From NCBI RefSeq assembly GCF_029689945.1, contig NZ_CP121451.1, positions 124,001-188,000 of the forward strand: a stretch of DNA of 64,000 bases, in the 5' to 3' direction. Position 1 is the stretch's first letter. Each line of letters starts with the position of its first letter. Positions 45,664 to 56,029 of this stretch are shown here, piece by piece. The position numbers were made by a program, and so were the translations under genes. The DNA is from Paenibacillus amylolyticus. GTDB lineage: Bacteria; Bacillota; Bacilli; Paenibacillales; Paenibacillaceae. Under the pieces are notes generated by a model. That model ran no database searches, was not told where the DNA came from, and saw only the letters and a program-made list of their open reading frames with translations.

Positions 45664-47987
45664 TCATGACCTCCATATAGTCATAATATCTTTGGTTTCT
45701 CCGGCATTCCCTGACTCCAGAGCATATCCAATGGAGTTATTGGATAGAGCATCAGTCAGATTGTTACTTGACTTATATGCCCTATCCTTTTGAACTGTGT
45801 AAACACGGGCGTATGGGCTTACTCCACCCCTAGCAGCCAATGTTTTACCGTCTGCGTCAAATGCAATTGAACTCGGTGCTCCAATTGGCGCGACATCGAA
45901 GGCATCAGTTTGTATAAATTTGTCTCCCGATCTTTTGAACACGCTTATATAGGGGGCGCGCTATGTGCGACAATTAGATGTTCCCCGTTTGTAGGGCTAA
46001 AACTAATACCCACACCATTACCTAGAGGCAGTGTACCCAAATCTGGTAACTTAGTGAAACTATCTCCATTTCGTTTATATATATATACAGTAGGGGAGCC
46101 TGTGAGTGCGATTGCAAGGTAGGCATCATCGGGACTAAAAGCACCAGCACGGCCAGTGCTTGGCAAAGCCAAAGCAGAATCATTAATTTTTGTAAACGTG
46201 TCTCCTGATCTTTTATAAACGATGACATAGGGAGATCCGGACCCTCCAACATATAAATAAGTACCGTCTGAGCTAAACGCCAATCCGAGAACACCACTTG
46301 AAGGCAGTATTGATGGATTAGGCAATCTAGTGAACGTGTCTCCTGATCTTTTATAAATATTTAAATATGGTCCGGTATTGGCATTCCCAACGACCAGATA
46401 CGTACCATCAGGGCTAAATAATGCAATCTGCCCAAAATCAGCAGGTAACACAGATGGGTTTGGGAGTTTTGTAAATATATCTCCAGTCCTTTTGTAAATT
46501 GTTATGAAAGGACTGGTGTTGTGCGGCACGGCAAGATACACACCATCAGAGCTGAATGCTAGTGCTTGAGCTGTACCAGTTGGCAAAATAGCAGGGTCAG
46601 GTAACTTAGAAAACGTTGACCCATTTCTTTTGAATATTGTGATAAAAGGTGATGTGCCAATAGTGATAGCTAAATACACACCGTCCGGACTAAGTGTTAA
46701 ATAAGCTGCTGCTGTTAGGTTCTCTGCAAAATTCAAATCGTTAGTATAGGTTGTTTTAGTAAGAACCGGATCATTCGCCGCGATTGTCTCCGCATAAGTG
46801 CGTGTTACTTGCTGCTGTCCGTTAATGACCGTTGACGTTTCTATAGATTCAATGTTTTGGACGAATGTTGCCTTGCTATCAGATGCAGATGTTGGAACAC
46901 CCTTGGCAGTGATCGCATCTGCAACGTCACCTTTAAACTCACTGCCAGATGTAAAAACCTCGTTGAGCGCATCAACCAGGTTGTCTTTATCCGTTGTCTG
47001 TAGTTCTGCCAGATCCCCGATTTGAGATACAGCCAATTGCCGTACCGTGTTCACGGCTTTAGGTGTAGCGGCTTCGCTCTCACTGTCCGATCCGGTAGCG
47101 CTGGAGAGCTTCGTAATCCCTTTCTGAGATAGGGATGCATCATCAATAACGATTTCCCCAACCTTCTGATCCGTGTATTCATTGGCTGCCTGTTCGGCTG
47201 CATCTGCCTTCGCCTGCGCCCCGGTCTTGCTCTCCCCATCCTGACGAACAAACTTTGCATCGGAACCACTCATCAGGCCACTTGAGCCACTAACCACAGC
47301 GTCAGGGATGACGTCCGTCCCGCCAGTGATATGGGATGATGCATGAGCCCCCGGCGTTGCTTCCCCTGTTGCTGTCAGAACAATCCGCTTGCCTTCGGGA
47401 TCGGTTGTGACTGTAATCCCTGTACCACCTTCGAAGATAACCGTATCTGACTTGCTGGAAGCTTCCACATCGTTGATAACTGCAAAGGCGTTTTGGTTAA
47501 CCTCAGCTCCTGCAGCAATCCCGTTTAGCTTGGTGTGGTCCGCTTCTGTTACATGGATATTCGTATCCATTGCATGGCTGTCCAGATTGGCTTGTACGGT
47601 GTCCGTTTCTGCCTTCCGGGCAATGTCATCCGCTGCCGCTGGGGCCGTCACCTTGGCCCGTCCCTCTGCGTCACGTTGCATAAGTGTACTGGCTGTTGGA
47701 TCGGCTGTAGCAGCGTTCATTCTGCCTTTATCAGCTGAACTCATAAAGCCTGCTGCAGCTCCCGTTGCATTGGGATGCTCATCGGCTCCGCGTGCCTTAT
47801 GCGCTGCCAAGGCTTCCGCTGCGGTAGCAATAGCAGCCGCCTTGGCAGCATCGGCCTTAGCCTGGGCATCTGCTGGCGTACCTTTGGTATCCATTTCAGC
47901 CTGTACACGATCAAAACCGACATTTATCGTTTCAAAATCTTCACTAATCCGCTTGCTTCCGACCAGGTTCCCGTACCGGTTGGCCAT
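45664..47987 (-). pseudogene. Tail fibre with C-terminal propeller-like repeats, one frameshift
   Basis: This protein of about 770 residues is probably the receptor-binding fibre. The first 370 residues have alanine-rich and HAKAR-like repeats and a phage fibre unit (SLSQKGITKLSSATGSDSES, then EAATPKAVNTVRQLA). The rest has at least six repeats of about 44 residues, for example YLAVPHNTSPFITIYKRTGD, that look like blades of a beta-propeller. The frame breaks at a C5 run near 45953; one base gives AHSAPPYISVFKRSGDKF. A propeller at this end could bind cell-wall sugars, which is inference. Confidence 0.78.
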
Positions 47988-48159
47988 GTGCCTCAGCTCC
48001 TTCCAACAAATTATCTACGTCCATCTTGACTGTTTTGAGTAAAGCGATCTTCGACTCACTGTTGGGCATCGTATCAAGCAGCGCCCGCAGCAAATGAGGC
48101 AATTCATTAAACATGTCATCCACATCAATGGACAGCTCCAGTATCTTCTTAATTTTCAA
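47944..48159 (-). CDS. Short tail-region protein of unknown function
   Basis: This 71-residue acidic protein starts MKIKKILELSIDVDDMFNEL and is helical. It overlaps the tail fibre start by 43 bases and is co-transcribed with it. A chaperone for the fibre is possible but not shown. Confidence 0.55.
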   Translation of the reverse strand: MKIKKILELSIDVDDMFNELPHLLRALLDTMPNSESKIALLKTVKMDVDNLLEGAEAHGQPVREPGRKQAD

Positions 48160-48243
48160 TAGTCACACCTCCAAAGGAAAAACCTCCCTTCTTGTCGAAT
48201 TGTTAGAATGCTGCACCTAACAACTTAGAGGGGAGGTAAAAAT

Positions 48244-48669
48244 ATGAATGATGAACCTAATGCAGTAAATAGAATTGATCTTCGCCAAGTCACCATTTAT
48301 CAGTTGGGTCATATACTCGAAGGTCTAAATCAAGATAACCCTGAACAAACATATCGCATCGTTTTTATCACTAATTCTGCTTTTGTGACTGGTGATTTGA
48401 CAGATTTGGATGAAGAAAATTTAGACGAACAACCGAAATCTGTTTTTCAGCAAGTTATGAGTAAAACACTTGAATTCAGAAACGAATCTCTACTTATAGA
48501 AGAGCAGCGAGGCGACAACGCTCGCGTTGTAAACGATTCGGCATTGTTTACTCTGAAAAATGTGACTATTCGCCCTTTCTCCAGTAATGGAAGTCACAAA
48601 GTAGATGAGTTATTGCTTTTCACAGACGCTATCACGGGCTTTACTATTTCAAATTCTCAAGAGCTTTAG
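48244..48669 (+). CDS. Plus-strand moron inside the leftward tail operon
   Basis: This is a 141-residue protein of unknown family. It runs against all neighbouring tail genes, has its own strong GAGGGGAGGT ribosome site, and is mostly predicted beta strands (TYRIVFITNSAFVTGDLTDL, then VDELLLFTDAITGFTI) with a small-barrel feel. Inverted orientation and a private control region suggest an accessory gene expressed from the prophage. Its end overlaps the convergent small gene at 48644. Confidence 0.65.
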   Translation: MNDEPNAVNRIDLRQVTIYQLGHILEGLNQDNPEQTYRIVFITNSAFVTGDLTDLDEENLDEQPKSVFQQVMSKTLEFRNESLLIEEQRGDNARVVNDSALFTLKNVTIRPFSSNGSHKVDELLLFTDAITGFTISNSQEL

Positions 48670-48787
48670 CTACAGCTTGTCGGTCATAGCTTGAGCACTT
48701 TAAGTTGAGGGCTGACATTGAATTTAGCCGTTCCTCGTGGGCGGCTAATTCCTCGCGAATAATCTCGCGCAATCGCTATTCGTCCAT
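48644..48787 (-). pseudogene. Small tail-region gene with an early amber codon
   Basis: ATG 48787, with AAAGGTG upstream, begins MDE, then TAG (48776-48778), then an open frame RLREIIREELAAHEERLNSM to 48644. One C-to-T change would turn CAG (Gln) into TAG. It is a helical 47-residue protein of unknown role. Confidence 0.45.
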
Positions 48788-48811
48788 GCTGTTCACACCT
48801 TTCTGGGCACC

Positions 48812-48840
48812 AAAAAAGAGCCCATGAAATGGACTCTCTT
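48812..48840 (-). terminator. Terminator after the stalk-domain gene
   Basis: GAGCCCAT pairs with ATGGACTC apart from one mismatch; six T follow on the minus strand. Confidence 0.6.
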
Positions 48841-48851
48841 TAATGTTGATA

Positions 48852-49445
48852 TTATTTAAATGTTGCCAAAGCTTCGTCAATTAGTTTCAGTTCAGCATTT
48901 GCTTCTGCCAAAATCTTGTCATGAGAAGCTAATTCCTTTTCGAAGATTTCCAGATTCGTAACAGGCACCCCTTTAGCTATTAACTCTTTAGCATCAGCAA
49001 TTTCTTTAAGGATGCTTTCTCTACCTTCTGATACAGGTTTAATAGTATTGTTTATTTTACTATCTCGAAGCTCTATTAAGCTGGCTTTAGTATACCCGAC
49101 ATATTTGTTGCTTGTTACAGCCGGAATACTCGCAGTAGGTTCTGCACTATTTGATACTGTGGAATCTGAACCATCTGAAGTAATGTTAATTGTTTTACCA
49201 CTCACACTTACATCAGCTCCTAGTGCTTCAGACAAGGCGCGCGCTGGAACATTCGCACGGGAATCAATAACCGCACCTTTGTCTGACAATTTTTTACCAT
49301 CAACAACGATGGTAAATTCTCCTGTTACTTTCTTCCCTACCATACTCTTAACTGTATCAGCAAACGCTCCTGCAGATGTCGAAAATACCACACCAATGAT
49401 GATACCACCCGCAATATAAGCAATCTTGTGCGCAAACTTTTTCAT
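48852..49445 (-). CDS. Secreted stalk-domain (copper amine oxidase N-like) protein
   Basis: This 197-residue protein has a signal or anchor segment (IAYIAGGIIIGVVFSTSAGA) followed by a copper-amine-oxidase-N-like stalk domain (GEFTIVVDGKKLSDKGAVID, then ANVPARALSEALGADVSVSG). The C-terminal 80 residues look like a coiled coil. GGAGGT before ATG 49445 decides the start. Such stalk proteins are common in Paenibacillus surfaces but odd in a tail operon, so it may be a lysogenic-conversion protein. Its own terminator follows. Confidence 0.78.
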   Translation of the reverse strand: MKKFAHKIAYIAGGIIIGVVFSTSAGAFADTVKSMVGKKVTGEFTIVVDGKKLSDKGAVIDSRANVPARALSEALGADVSVSGKTINITSDGSDSTVSNSAEPTASIPAVTSNKYVGYTKASLIELRDSKINNTIKPVSEGRESILKEIADAKELIAKGVPVTNLEIFEKELASHDKILAEANAELKLIDEALATFK

Positions 49446-49487
49446 AACCCTACCTCCGTAATGGTGCAATTTACCTATTATGATACA

Positions 49488-51512
49488 TTACGGAGTAGAT
49501 GTCGTAAAGGTTCCGCCACCGGTTCCAGGTAGATTTGCATTATTTCCATGGTTATGGTTCGCTGTTGTAACAATGTGCGTATGATTATTGAAACTGGATC
49601 TCAGGGAATCTATTTGGTTTTGTAGGGATTGCAGTTGGCTCGTCAGTCCACTAACTTGACTGATACCCAAGTTCAGCCCCGTTACAGTTCCAGAAAAGTG
49701 AACTTGTCCCTGCATAACAGTCCGCCCTGAAGTTGATCCCATAAGTAACCCGTTATTACCTATGACCGCTAACTCACTCGGGTTGGCATAGATCAATCCC
49801 TGGGACTGTCCACTGGCGTTGTAATAAGTGTGCCCTGAAATTCCAGCAGACTGGTTTGTCCCCAACGTAACCCGCCGAGCGCTACCAGAGTCATAAAATA
49901 CGAATCCACTTGGAGCTAATTCGATTCGATCACCGCTGGTTGCCGTCCGGATCCGAGCACCGAGAATGTCGGCACCCTCAATATAGGAACCAATAATCTC
50001 GCCACCCTCTACACGTCCAGACTTCAAGGTTCCTTCGAATGTACCACTGGCAGCTTGAAGAGATCCGCTGAACGTACCATTAACCCCCTGAAGTGTTCCT
50101 GTAAATGTTCCTCCTGCAGCTTGTAGGTTTCCACTGAACACCCCATCTACCGCTTCAAGGGTACCGCTGAGCCTATAGCGCCGACTCGGGACGTCGAACC
50201 AAATCGCCTTATCGGATCCAGCGTAGAATGTCAGCTCATCTGAGTTGAATACCGCTTTGCTCAGATGATCCTCGCGCTCAATGGTCAGCCCCTCAGTCCG
50301 AGTGAGCGTTGCGCCGTAGTAGGACTTACCTTCCTTCACAGCTTCCTTGTTGAGCTTATTGACCGCTGTGGTCAACGTACCGTCTACTTTAAATTCACTC
50401 TGCTGCTCGGAAACCGATGGGGCTTCCAGTGTCATGCTAAGCCCGCCGGCGAACCGGAACACCTGGTGCAAGATCAGCGACTTGTATCGTACAATACCGT
50501 CCCACGGAATATGCGTATCTTCCCAGGTCGATACCGTCTGATCCCAGGAAGTGCCTTCCTGTTGTTCGAACGAAATTACATCGCCCTGCTCCAGTTGGGG
50601 ATACCCCTGTGCTCTCATGGTAAGAGGCAGATAGGAGAAACCGTTCAGTGTCGCCTGAAGGTTATTCACCATGGCTTGTGTCATGAACGGATTCTCCAGG
50701 TAGAGGGTGTGGTTATCGTCTCCGGTACCGGCTTCGTATTGCAGCTCATCTTCCGTGTTGTATGTCACGACCACTCTGGTGTACGTCTTAACCGGATTCG
50801 TTTGTCTCACAGATGAATAATCGAATGTAGTCATCTCAAAGACCGGTTCATCTGAAGGGGTGAACCGTTTGAATTTTACGGTGCCGGCTTTATCGATGTA
50901 GAGACTGGCGCTATTGGCTGCCGCAATGTATTGCAGCACCTGACGCATGGTATAGCCTGCAGGACCTGCCTGGATCTGATAAGCCGCATTGATTACCACA
51001 CTGCTGTCATAGGTCCAGCCGAGCCGGTTACAGATCTCATTGAACACAGCACGCTGCGTGGTCGGATACGTTAAAGACGAAACGTAAGCCACATCAGCAA
51101 ATACCAGCTTGTCATAACAGGTGAAGGTCCATACGTCATTGACCCGTTCTCGATCATCGACGAAGAACTCTCCCAAGGGAAGCCAGTCTGTGCCGGTACC
51201 CGTCCAGGAGATGTGCATGTCCTCCCAGGGGTACTGAGCCTGTAGCCAGGTCATCCCCCGCATCGATAACGACAGATACGGCATGATTCGAGCATTTGCA
51301 GGGATGACTTCATTCGTCCGGAGCTTGATGGTCAGCTTGGAAGGGATAGCCGTCCCGATCGCAAAGCCGTCCGTCAAACTCAGACTGTTCTCAATACTGA
51401 AATCCACAATCTTGGTATCGTCGTATTCCTCAGATCCCACTATGGCCTTCACGATAAATTCTCGGTCAGGCCGCTTCAGGTAGTCCGCATAGATCGGTGA
51501 TATTGGAAACAT
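49488..51512 (-). CDS. Tail-associated baseplate hub/fibre-network protein
   Basis: This 674-residue protein begins with a domain typical of siphovirus tail-end (gp37-like) proteins, including WEDMHISWTGTGTDWLPLGE and a hub-like region LGWTYDSSVVINAAYQIQAG. It continues with a stretch of short beta repeats (FSGNLQAAGGTFTGTLQGVN) and ends in a fibrous tip with histidines (NNHTHIVTTANHNHGNN). It lies directly after the DUF6711-like gene and would link tail tube and receptor-binding proteins. Confidence 0.8.
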   Translation of the reverse strand: MFPISPIYADYLKRPDREFIVKAIVGSEEYDDTKIVDFSIENSLSLTDGFAIGTAIPSKLTIKLRTNEVIPANARIMPYLSLSMRGMTWLQAQYPWEDMHISWTGTGTDWLPLGEFFVDDRERVNDVWTFTCYDKLVFADVAYVSSLTYPTTQRAVFNEICNRLGWTYDSSVVINAAYQIQAGPAGYTMRQVLQYIAAANSASLYIDKAGTVKFKRFTPSDEPVFEMTTFDYSSVRQTNPVKTYTRVVVTYNTEDELQYEAGTGDDNHTLYLENPFMTQAMVNNLQATLNGFSYLPLTMRAQGYPQLEQGDVISFEQQEGTSWDQTVSTWEDTHIPWDGIVRYKSLILHQVFRFAGGLSMTLEAPSVSEQQSEFKVDGTLTTAVNKLNKEAVKEGKSYYGATLTRTEGLTIEREDHLSKAVFNSDELTFYAGSDKAIWFDVPSRRYRLSGTLEAVDGVFSGNLQAAGGTFTGTLQGVNGTFSGSLQAASGTFEGTLKSGRVEGGEIIGSYIEGADILGARIRTATSGDRIELAPSGFVFYDSGSARRVTLGTNQSAGISGHTYYNASGQSQGLIYANPSELAVIGNNGLLMGSTSGRTVMQGQVHFSGTVTGLNLGISQVSGLTSQLQSLQNQIDSLRSSFNNHTHIVTTANHNHGNNANLPGTGGGTFTTSTP

Positions 51513-51517
51513 TCAGA

Positions 51518-51877
51518 TCACCTCTCTGTCAGCGTCATTTTAAATCCACTCCAGTAGAGCACGCCATCTTTCTCAAACGGTATGTTGCCTGGCCGATCAC
51601 CAACATAAACCTTCTTCGTGATGTAACCCCCGATCATCGGATCCGGATACGAGAAATCGAAAAAGATATCGCTCATCTGCCGAAGCAAAGGCGATATCTG
51701 ATCCATTCTAAGCGTGTTGAACGTCAGCTCAATCTGACGCTTGACCGCCACGCGGTCCCGATGCAGGGTGCCGTCAGCGGTCCGTGTCGTACTTTCTGCG
51801 TCATCCAGATCCAGGATGGTGACTTGGATCGAAGCTGGCATGGCCGCAATATCAGCGCCATTTATTTTCAAATACAA
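51518..51877 (-). CDS. DUF6711-like tail protein
   Basis: This 119-residue protein (MYLKINGADIAAMPASIQVT, with VAVKRQIELTFNTLRMDQIS) resembles the small conserved proteins after tape measure genes that are filed under DUF6711. A distal tail role is likely from location. Confidence 0.65.
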   Translation of the reverse strand: MYLKINGADIAAMPASIQVTILDLDDAESTTRTADGTLHRDRVAVKRQIELTFNTLRMDQISPLLRQMSDIFFDFSYPDPMIGGYITKKVYVGDRPGNIPFEKDGVLYWSGFKMTLTER

Positions 51878-51889
51878 GTCTTTCCCTCC

Positions 51890-54814
51890 TTAAATGCCTA
51901 ACATATTTTCACCTGTTCGGCGTTGTATGTCTCTAATCCCTTTAGCAGCTACACGGCCGATCTCAGTACCGCTAACCTGCAGGATCAGATCGCCTTTGCT
52001 GCTCCGGAGAGCCGTCAGGATCTGACTAACCAATCCGACCATTTCCCGGTTCCCTGCACTGCTGCTGTTATCCAGGATCCCCTGCAGCTTGGACAGCGGA
52101 GCGACAACTTCCGGATCGATGTTTGCACCCTTGTTATCCCCGACCATAGCCATCGTTGGCCCAAAAGCCAATCCGCCTTTCGCCAGACGTGGAATCTTCG
52201 GTATCCTTGGCAACCCGATGTTACCACCACCAATTTTTTGCCCAAATACCTCAACCTCAGGAATGCTGACGCTGATACTGTTCAAGCCGTCGATCACTTT
52301 GTTAATCGCATCGATGATCATATTGAGTGGCGCCTTCACTAAGCCATACAAAGACTGGAACACACCACCAAAGATATCTTTAACCCCGTTCCAGGCTTTG
52401 GACCAGTCTCCGGTGAATACGCCAGTAATGAACTTGATGATCCCGGTTAAAGTCTTTTTCAACCCTTCGATGATTGTGCCGATACTATCAAACGTTCTTT
52501 CAAAAGTCGGCTTGAGATTATTCCACAGTACATTGATTAAAGGTCCAATAACGTTCTTCCACAGCTCTGTCATGTAGTCAATGACCTTACGAATGATTGG
52601 TAACACAGTTACCGTCAGGACGTCATAAAAACCTTTCCACGCCTCGGCTAATACTTCACCTATGGCCTGGGCCAGAGGTACAATGATCTTTTGCCATAGC
52701 ATTGTCAACACATCAGATAATACCTTAAAAACCGGCTGCAGCACCGTACCAATGAAGTTGGCCAGCGGTACCAGGACTTGCTGCCAGAGCTGCTTGAATA
52801 TCGATATAACATTCGGGATGAGCGTTTGAACAAAGAACGTAAGGACAGGCTTCAGGATCTTGGTCCAGGCATCCGTAAGTACGGTTTTAACAAACTCAGC
52901 TACGGGCTTCAGTGCCTCCAGCCACGTCTTGCCCAGCTCCTTGACCTGCTTCCGGAACTCTTCACTTTCAGCGTAGAGATCAACGAATGCCACGATCATA
53001 GCCGCAATCAGTCCGACGACCAGCGTCACAGGAGAGGACAGCGCACTGAGTGCTGCCGAAATTCCGCTTAATACAGATGAGACAAGGCTACTTGATGCAA
53101 TCATCTGACCCAAAGATACCAGCATCGGCGCAACGGATTTCACAAATTCAATTGCTTTGAACGAAGCAAAGAAGCCCGCTACAACAGCGGCACCTTTTAC
53201 AAACTTCTCCTGATTGCCATCAATCCAACTTGAGAAGTTGTTCAAAGCACCTGCAAGTTGCTGCAAGGATGAAACAATGATTCCACCTGTCCAAGCAGCT
53301 ACAGGTTTCAAGAAGTTCTCCCATAACCATGCTCCAACAGGTTTAAATGCATTGATTGCACTGTTCAGTACGCGAATGGCTCCTGCCAGTACATCAATAA
53401 AGGCAGGCAGCGCCTTTTCCACAGTCCATTTCGCCAGCGGCACAAGCGCCTCCTTATAGAGAAGCACCAAACCCTGCCCAATATTTTTAGCGAACGGCTT
53501 GAGTGCATCACGTAGCCCTGCAAGGGACTTCTTTAAAGGCTCCAAGCTGATCTTCCGGAGTGGCTCCAATGCTTTACGAATGGTATCTGCAAAGGCTCTT
53601 GCCTTCGCGGTTAGGGCATCCATTCCTCCGGTAACGCCGCTGAAGTCTGTGGCACTGAAGCCACCGAGCCCTCCGCCTCCACCGATTCCAGGAATGTCCC
53701 CTAATCCATCTCCTTTATCTTTGTCCTTATCCGAGTCGGATCCGCCTTTATCACCAATCAGGTTGAGTTTATCAAAGCCGGCAACAGCCGCCTTAGCCTC
53801 CTTCGCAGCAGCCTTGGCCTTTTTACCTGCACCCTTAATGGCATTGCCTGCACCGGCTGCCTTGTCTCCTGCAGACTGGTAGGCGCCCCCGAGATCCCCT
53901 ATGGCGGATGCCTGGTCCTGTGCTGCCTGTACTTGCTGCCCTACTCCTGAGGAACCACCGAACAATGCCGTGGTAAAGGCAGACAAGCCACTTCATCGCC
54001 AGGGCAAGTGCTTTGGCCATTGCAATCAGCGCCGGCAGAACAGTATTATAGATCGGCAAAAACGCCTGACCGAGATACAGCCGAGCGTTCTTCAGTTGCG
54101 CCAAGAACATGGCCTGACGTGTCATTGTGTTGGCCTGAAGCGTATTACCATACTTCCGGGCTGCTTGTTCCAGGATGCCGTAATACAGGATTGTCTGCTG
54201 TGTCTGGAAACTGAGCTTCGCCCAGCTGCTGTCCCCTGCAAACTGCCTGAACGCCTCCGTAGACTCCAGCATGGCCACGTTTACGTTAATACCTAAGTCC
54301 TCAATCGCATCCGTTTCCCCAACATACCGGACCGGATACGTTCCATGACATCCTGGATGGATCGCCCCGTTGCACTGGCTACGATTGCAGATGTTTTCAG
54401 GAGATCAATTGTACGTTGTGTGGTCTGTGCCTGGTCTTGAGAAAAACCACTAATCAGGTTGGCGTAGGTTGCTCCGTACTGTGTCGCCTCCGAGATCCCC
54501 ATACCAAACGCAGCCGCCTGAGACATGACCCATTCCCGGAACATGCCTACACTCTGTCCCATCATCCGGTTGACCTGACCCACGGCAGCCTCAAAGCGCA
54601 TGGCATCCTTTGTGGCACTAGTAAAGACTTGGCCAAGCTTCAAGAGCGCCAGCGTCGCGGCCAAGGACTGGAATGCGTTCTTGATCGCTCCCGTGGATCG
54701 GCTAACCTCGCGCTCCGTATTACTCAGCTGTTTCCGGACGTTCGCCAGATCGCGCCGGAGCTGACTGGTCTCCCCCGTTATCAATACTCGTAGTTCCTCT
54801 ACCGTTATGGCCAT
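51890..54814 (-). pseudogene. Tape measure protein, two frameshifts
   Basis: Three frames form one protein of about 975 residues that sets tail length. It has a coiled N-terminus (ISGETS-like LITGETSQLRRDLANVRKQL), a conserved head region (LKTSAIVASATGRSIQDVME, then AFRQFAGDSSWAKLSFQTQQ), a glycine-rich linker, and long helical hydrophobic repeats (SPVTLVVGLIAAMIVAFVDL). The first break (near 54310) is at a G run where one base gives GETDAIEDLGINVNVAMLES. The second lies near 53990 and joins ALAMKWL to SAFTTALFGGSSG. ATG 54814 has an AGGTGAG site. Confidence 0.88.
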
Positions 54815-55203
54815 GCTGTATCTCACCTCGCTTCCGATGCCGTGCCCCGTAGGATGCCACGCGTTCCTTCATGACCTGCCAATTTTGTTGCTTTTGCTTC
54901 TTCTGTGTTTCTTCAGGGAAGATACCAGGGAATGCCTCATGCAGTTCAGGTGGCGCCTTTTGTTACCCAGCACTCTTGATACCAGTTGTCCAATTAACTG
55001 TGCCTGGTGCCAACTGAGCAAAGCCTGGTGCTGCAGGTCGACATGCTTGTTAGCCACATAGGCACTGATAGCTGTCTTAATTTCCAAATAAGTCATATCC
55101 CAATAACCCACCGGGTCCACACCAGCCTGAACTGCCGTGGGGTATGCGTCATTAAACAATTCCGTGAGGGAGCTTACTGGTTCGCCGCCCCGGTCACTTC
55201 CCC
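54720..55203 (-). pseudogene. Tail assembly chaperone, T part (frameshift-expressed; one extra break)
   Basis: This frame is open across the stop of the preceding chaperone gene and continues with PVSSLTELFNDAYPTAVQAG, so it is probably made as a G-T fusion through a -1 ribosomal shift, as in lambda-like phages. A separate TTG start at 55159 is possible. A second break at an A4 run near 54967 is repaired by one base, giving KAPPELHEAFPGIFPEETQK and a stop at 54720 inside the tape measure gene; that one is probably an error. Confidence 0.65.
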
Positions 55204-55530
55204 CGTCGCCGGAGCTTGCTTGAAAAAACCACTAACTTGGAATACCTCGATCAGATGGGGCAGAAGGTCCATATACGTGTTGCCCTCATCCACATATTCG
55301 TCATACAGATTTTGAACGTCCACAAAGCTAACTCCGTGTTGAAACTTCAGCATGGCAGCATGCAGAATACGAAGCGTCCCAGTCAATGAAGGTAGATTCC
55401 CGTCTTCTGCACCCATTAGAATATCCAGCGGATTACGACCGCCCAGGTGCTTCTCCAATTGTTCAATATGCGCAGCGCCAAGCCGCAATTTATAGTCCTT
55501 GCCATTCATCGTAAGTGTTGTGTATTTCAT
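55174..55530 (-). CDS. Tail assembly chaperone, G part
   Basis: This 118-residue protein (MKYTTLTMNGKDYKLRLGAA, then IEQLEKHLGGRNPLDILMGA) matches the DUF6096-like gpG chaperones that coat the tape measure protein before tail tube assembly. It lies between the tail tube and tape measure genes, as expected. Its end carries a GGGGGAAG stretch suited to a ribosomal shift. Confidence 0.8.
   Translation of the reverse strand: MKYTTLTMNGKDYKLRLGAAHIEQLEKHLGGRNPLDILMGAEDGNLPSLTGTLRILHAAMLKFQHGVSFVDVQNLYDEYVDEGNTYMDLLPHLIEVFQVSGFFKQAPATGEVTGAANQ
55200..55204 (-). other. Candidate programmed -1 frameshift site
   Basis: On the minus strand a GGGGG run is followed by AAG, nine codons before the G stop (in-frame TAA at 55174). 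The -1 frame is open here and runs into the T part. Confidence 0.45.
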
Positions 55531-55591
55531 AGGTCATCCTCCTCAAAGTCAAAAGCGCCCGATCAGGAGCGCCCTTGCATATTCATGGCCA

Positions 55592-56014
55592 TTAGGCCGG
55601 GTCTGTGATCTCAATATCGGACTGCAGGTAAAACGCAGCGGTGAACGTCAGAGCCGCATTGACGGCTGCCGGGTCCATCTTGACGGATACTTGAGCGCTA
55701 AAGTCATGCGTCGTACCGTCGGGATACTCCACGCGGAAATCCTTGGTTTCGCCGGACTCCTGAATCCCTTTCAGGATCCGGAAGTTGGCCGTTGCTGAAG
55801 AGTTGTCATACAGAAATGAAAACGTCAGATCCCCGAGATCCTTGATCCCTGCAATGTAACGACGAGTATTATCTTTCAGCGTGGTTACCTCTACCTGCTC
55901 CGGATCTCCGCCTAGTTCAGGAACCTCCATCAATTCCCCGATTTCGGTGTATGTGCTTGATCCACTCGTTGCCTTATAGGACAAGGTGGTATCTTTGGTT
56001 AATAGTCCAGCCAT
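55592..56014 (-). CDS. Major tail tube protein
   Basis: This 140-residue beta-rich protein (YKATSGSSTYTEIGELMEVP, then KDLGDLTFSFLYDNSSATAN and KDFRVEYPDGTTHDFSAQV) is typical of siphovirus tail tube proteins, which stack as hexamer rings. Its place between the tail terminator-like gene and the chaperone genes agrees. Confidence 0.85.
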   Translation of the reverse strand: MAGLLTKDTTLSYKATSGSSTYTEIGELMEVPELGGDPEQVEVTTLKDNTRRYIAGIKDLGDLTFSFLYDNSSATANFRILKGIQESGETKDFRVEYPDGTTHDFSAQVSVKMDPAAVNAALTFTAAFYLQSDIEITDPA

Positions 56015-56029
56015 GCTCTTGTCTCCTTT

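Noticed and set aside
55174..55203. Treating the chaperone G-T switch as one more sequencing error
   Set aside because: The G protein has normal length and a proper stop, and a programmed shift at this place is a known conserved feature.
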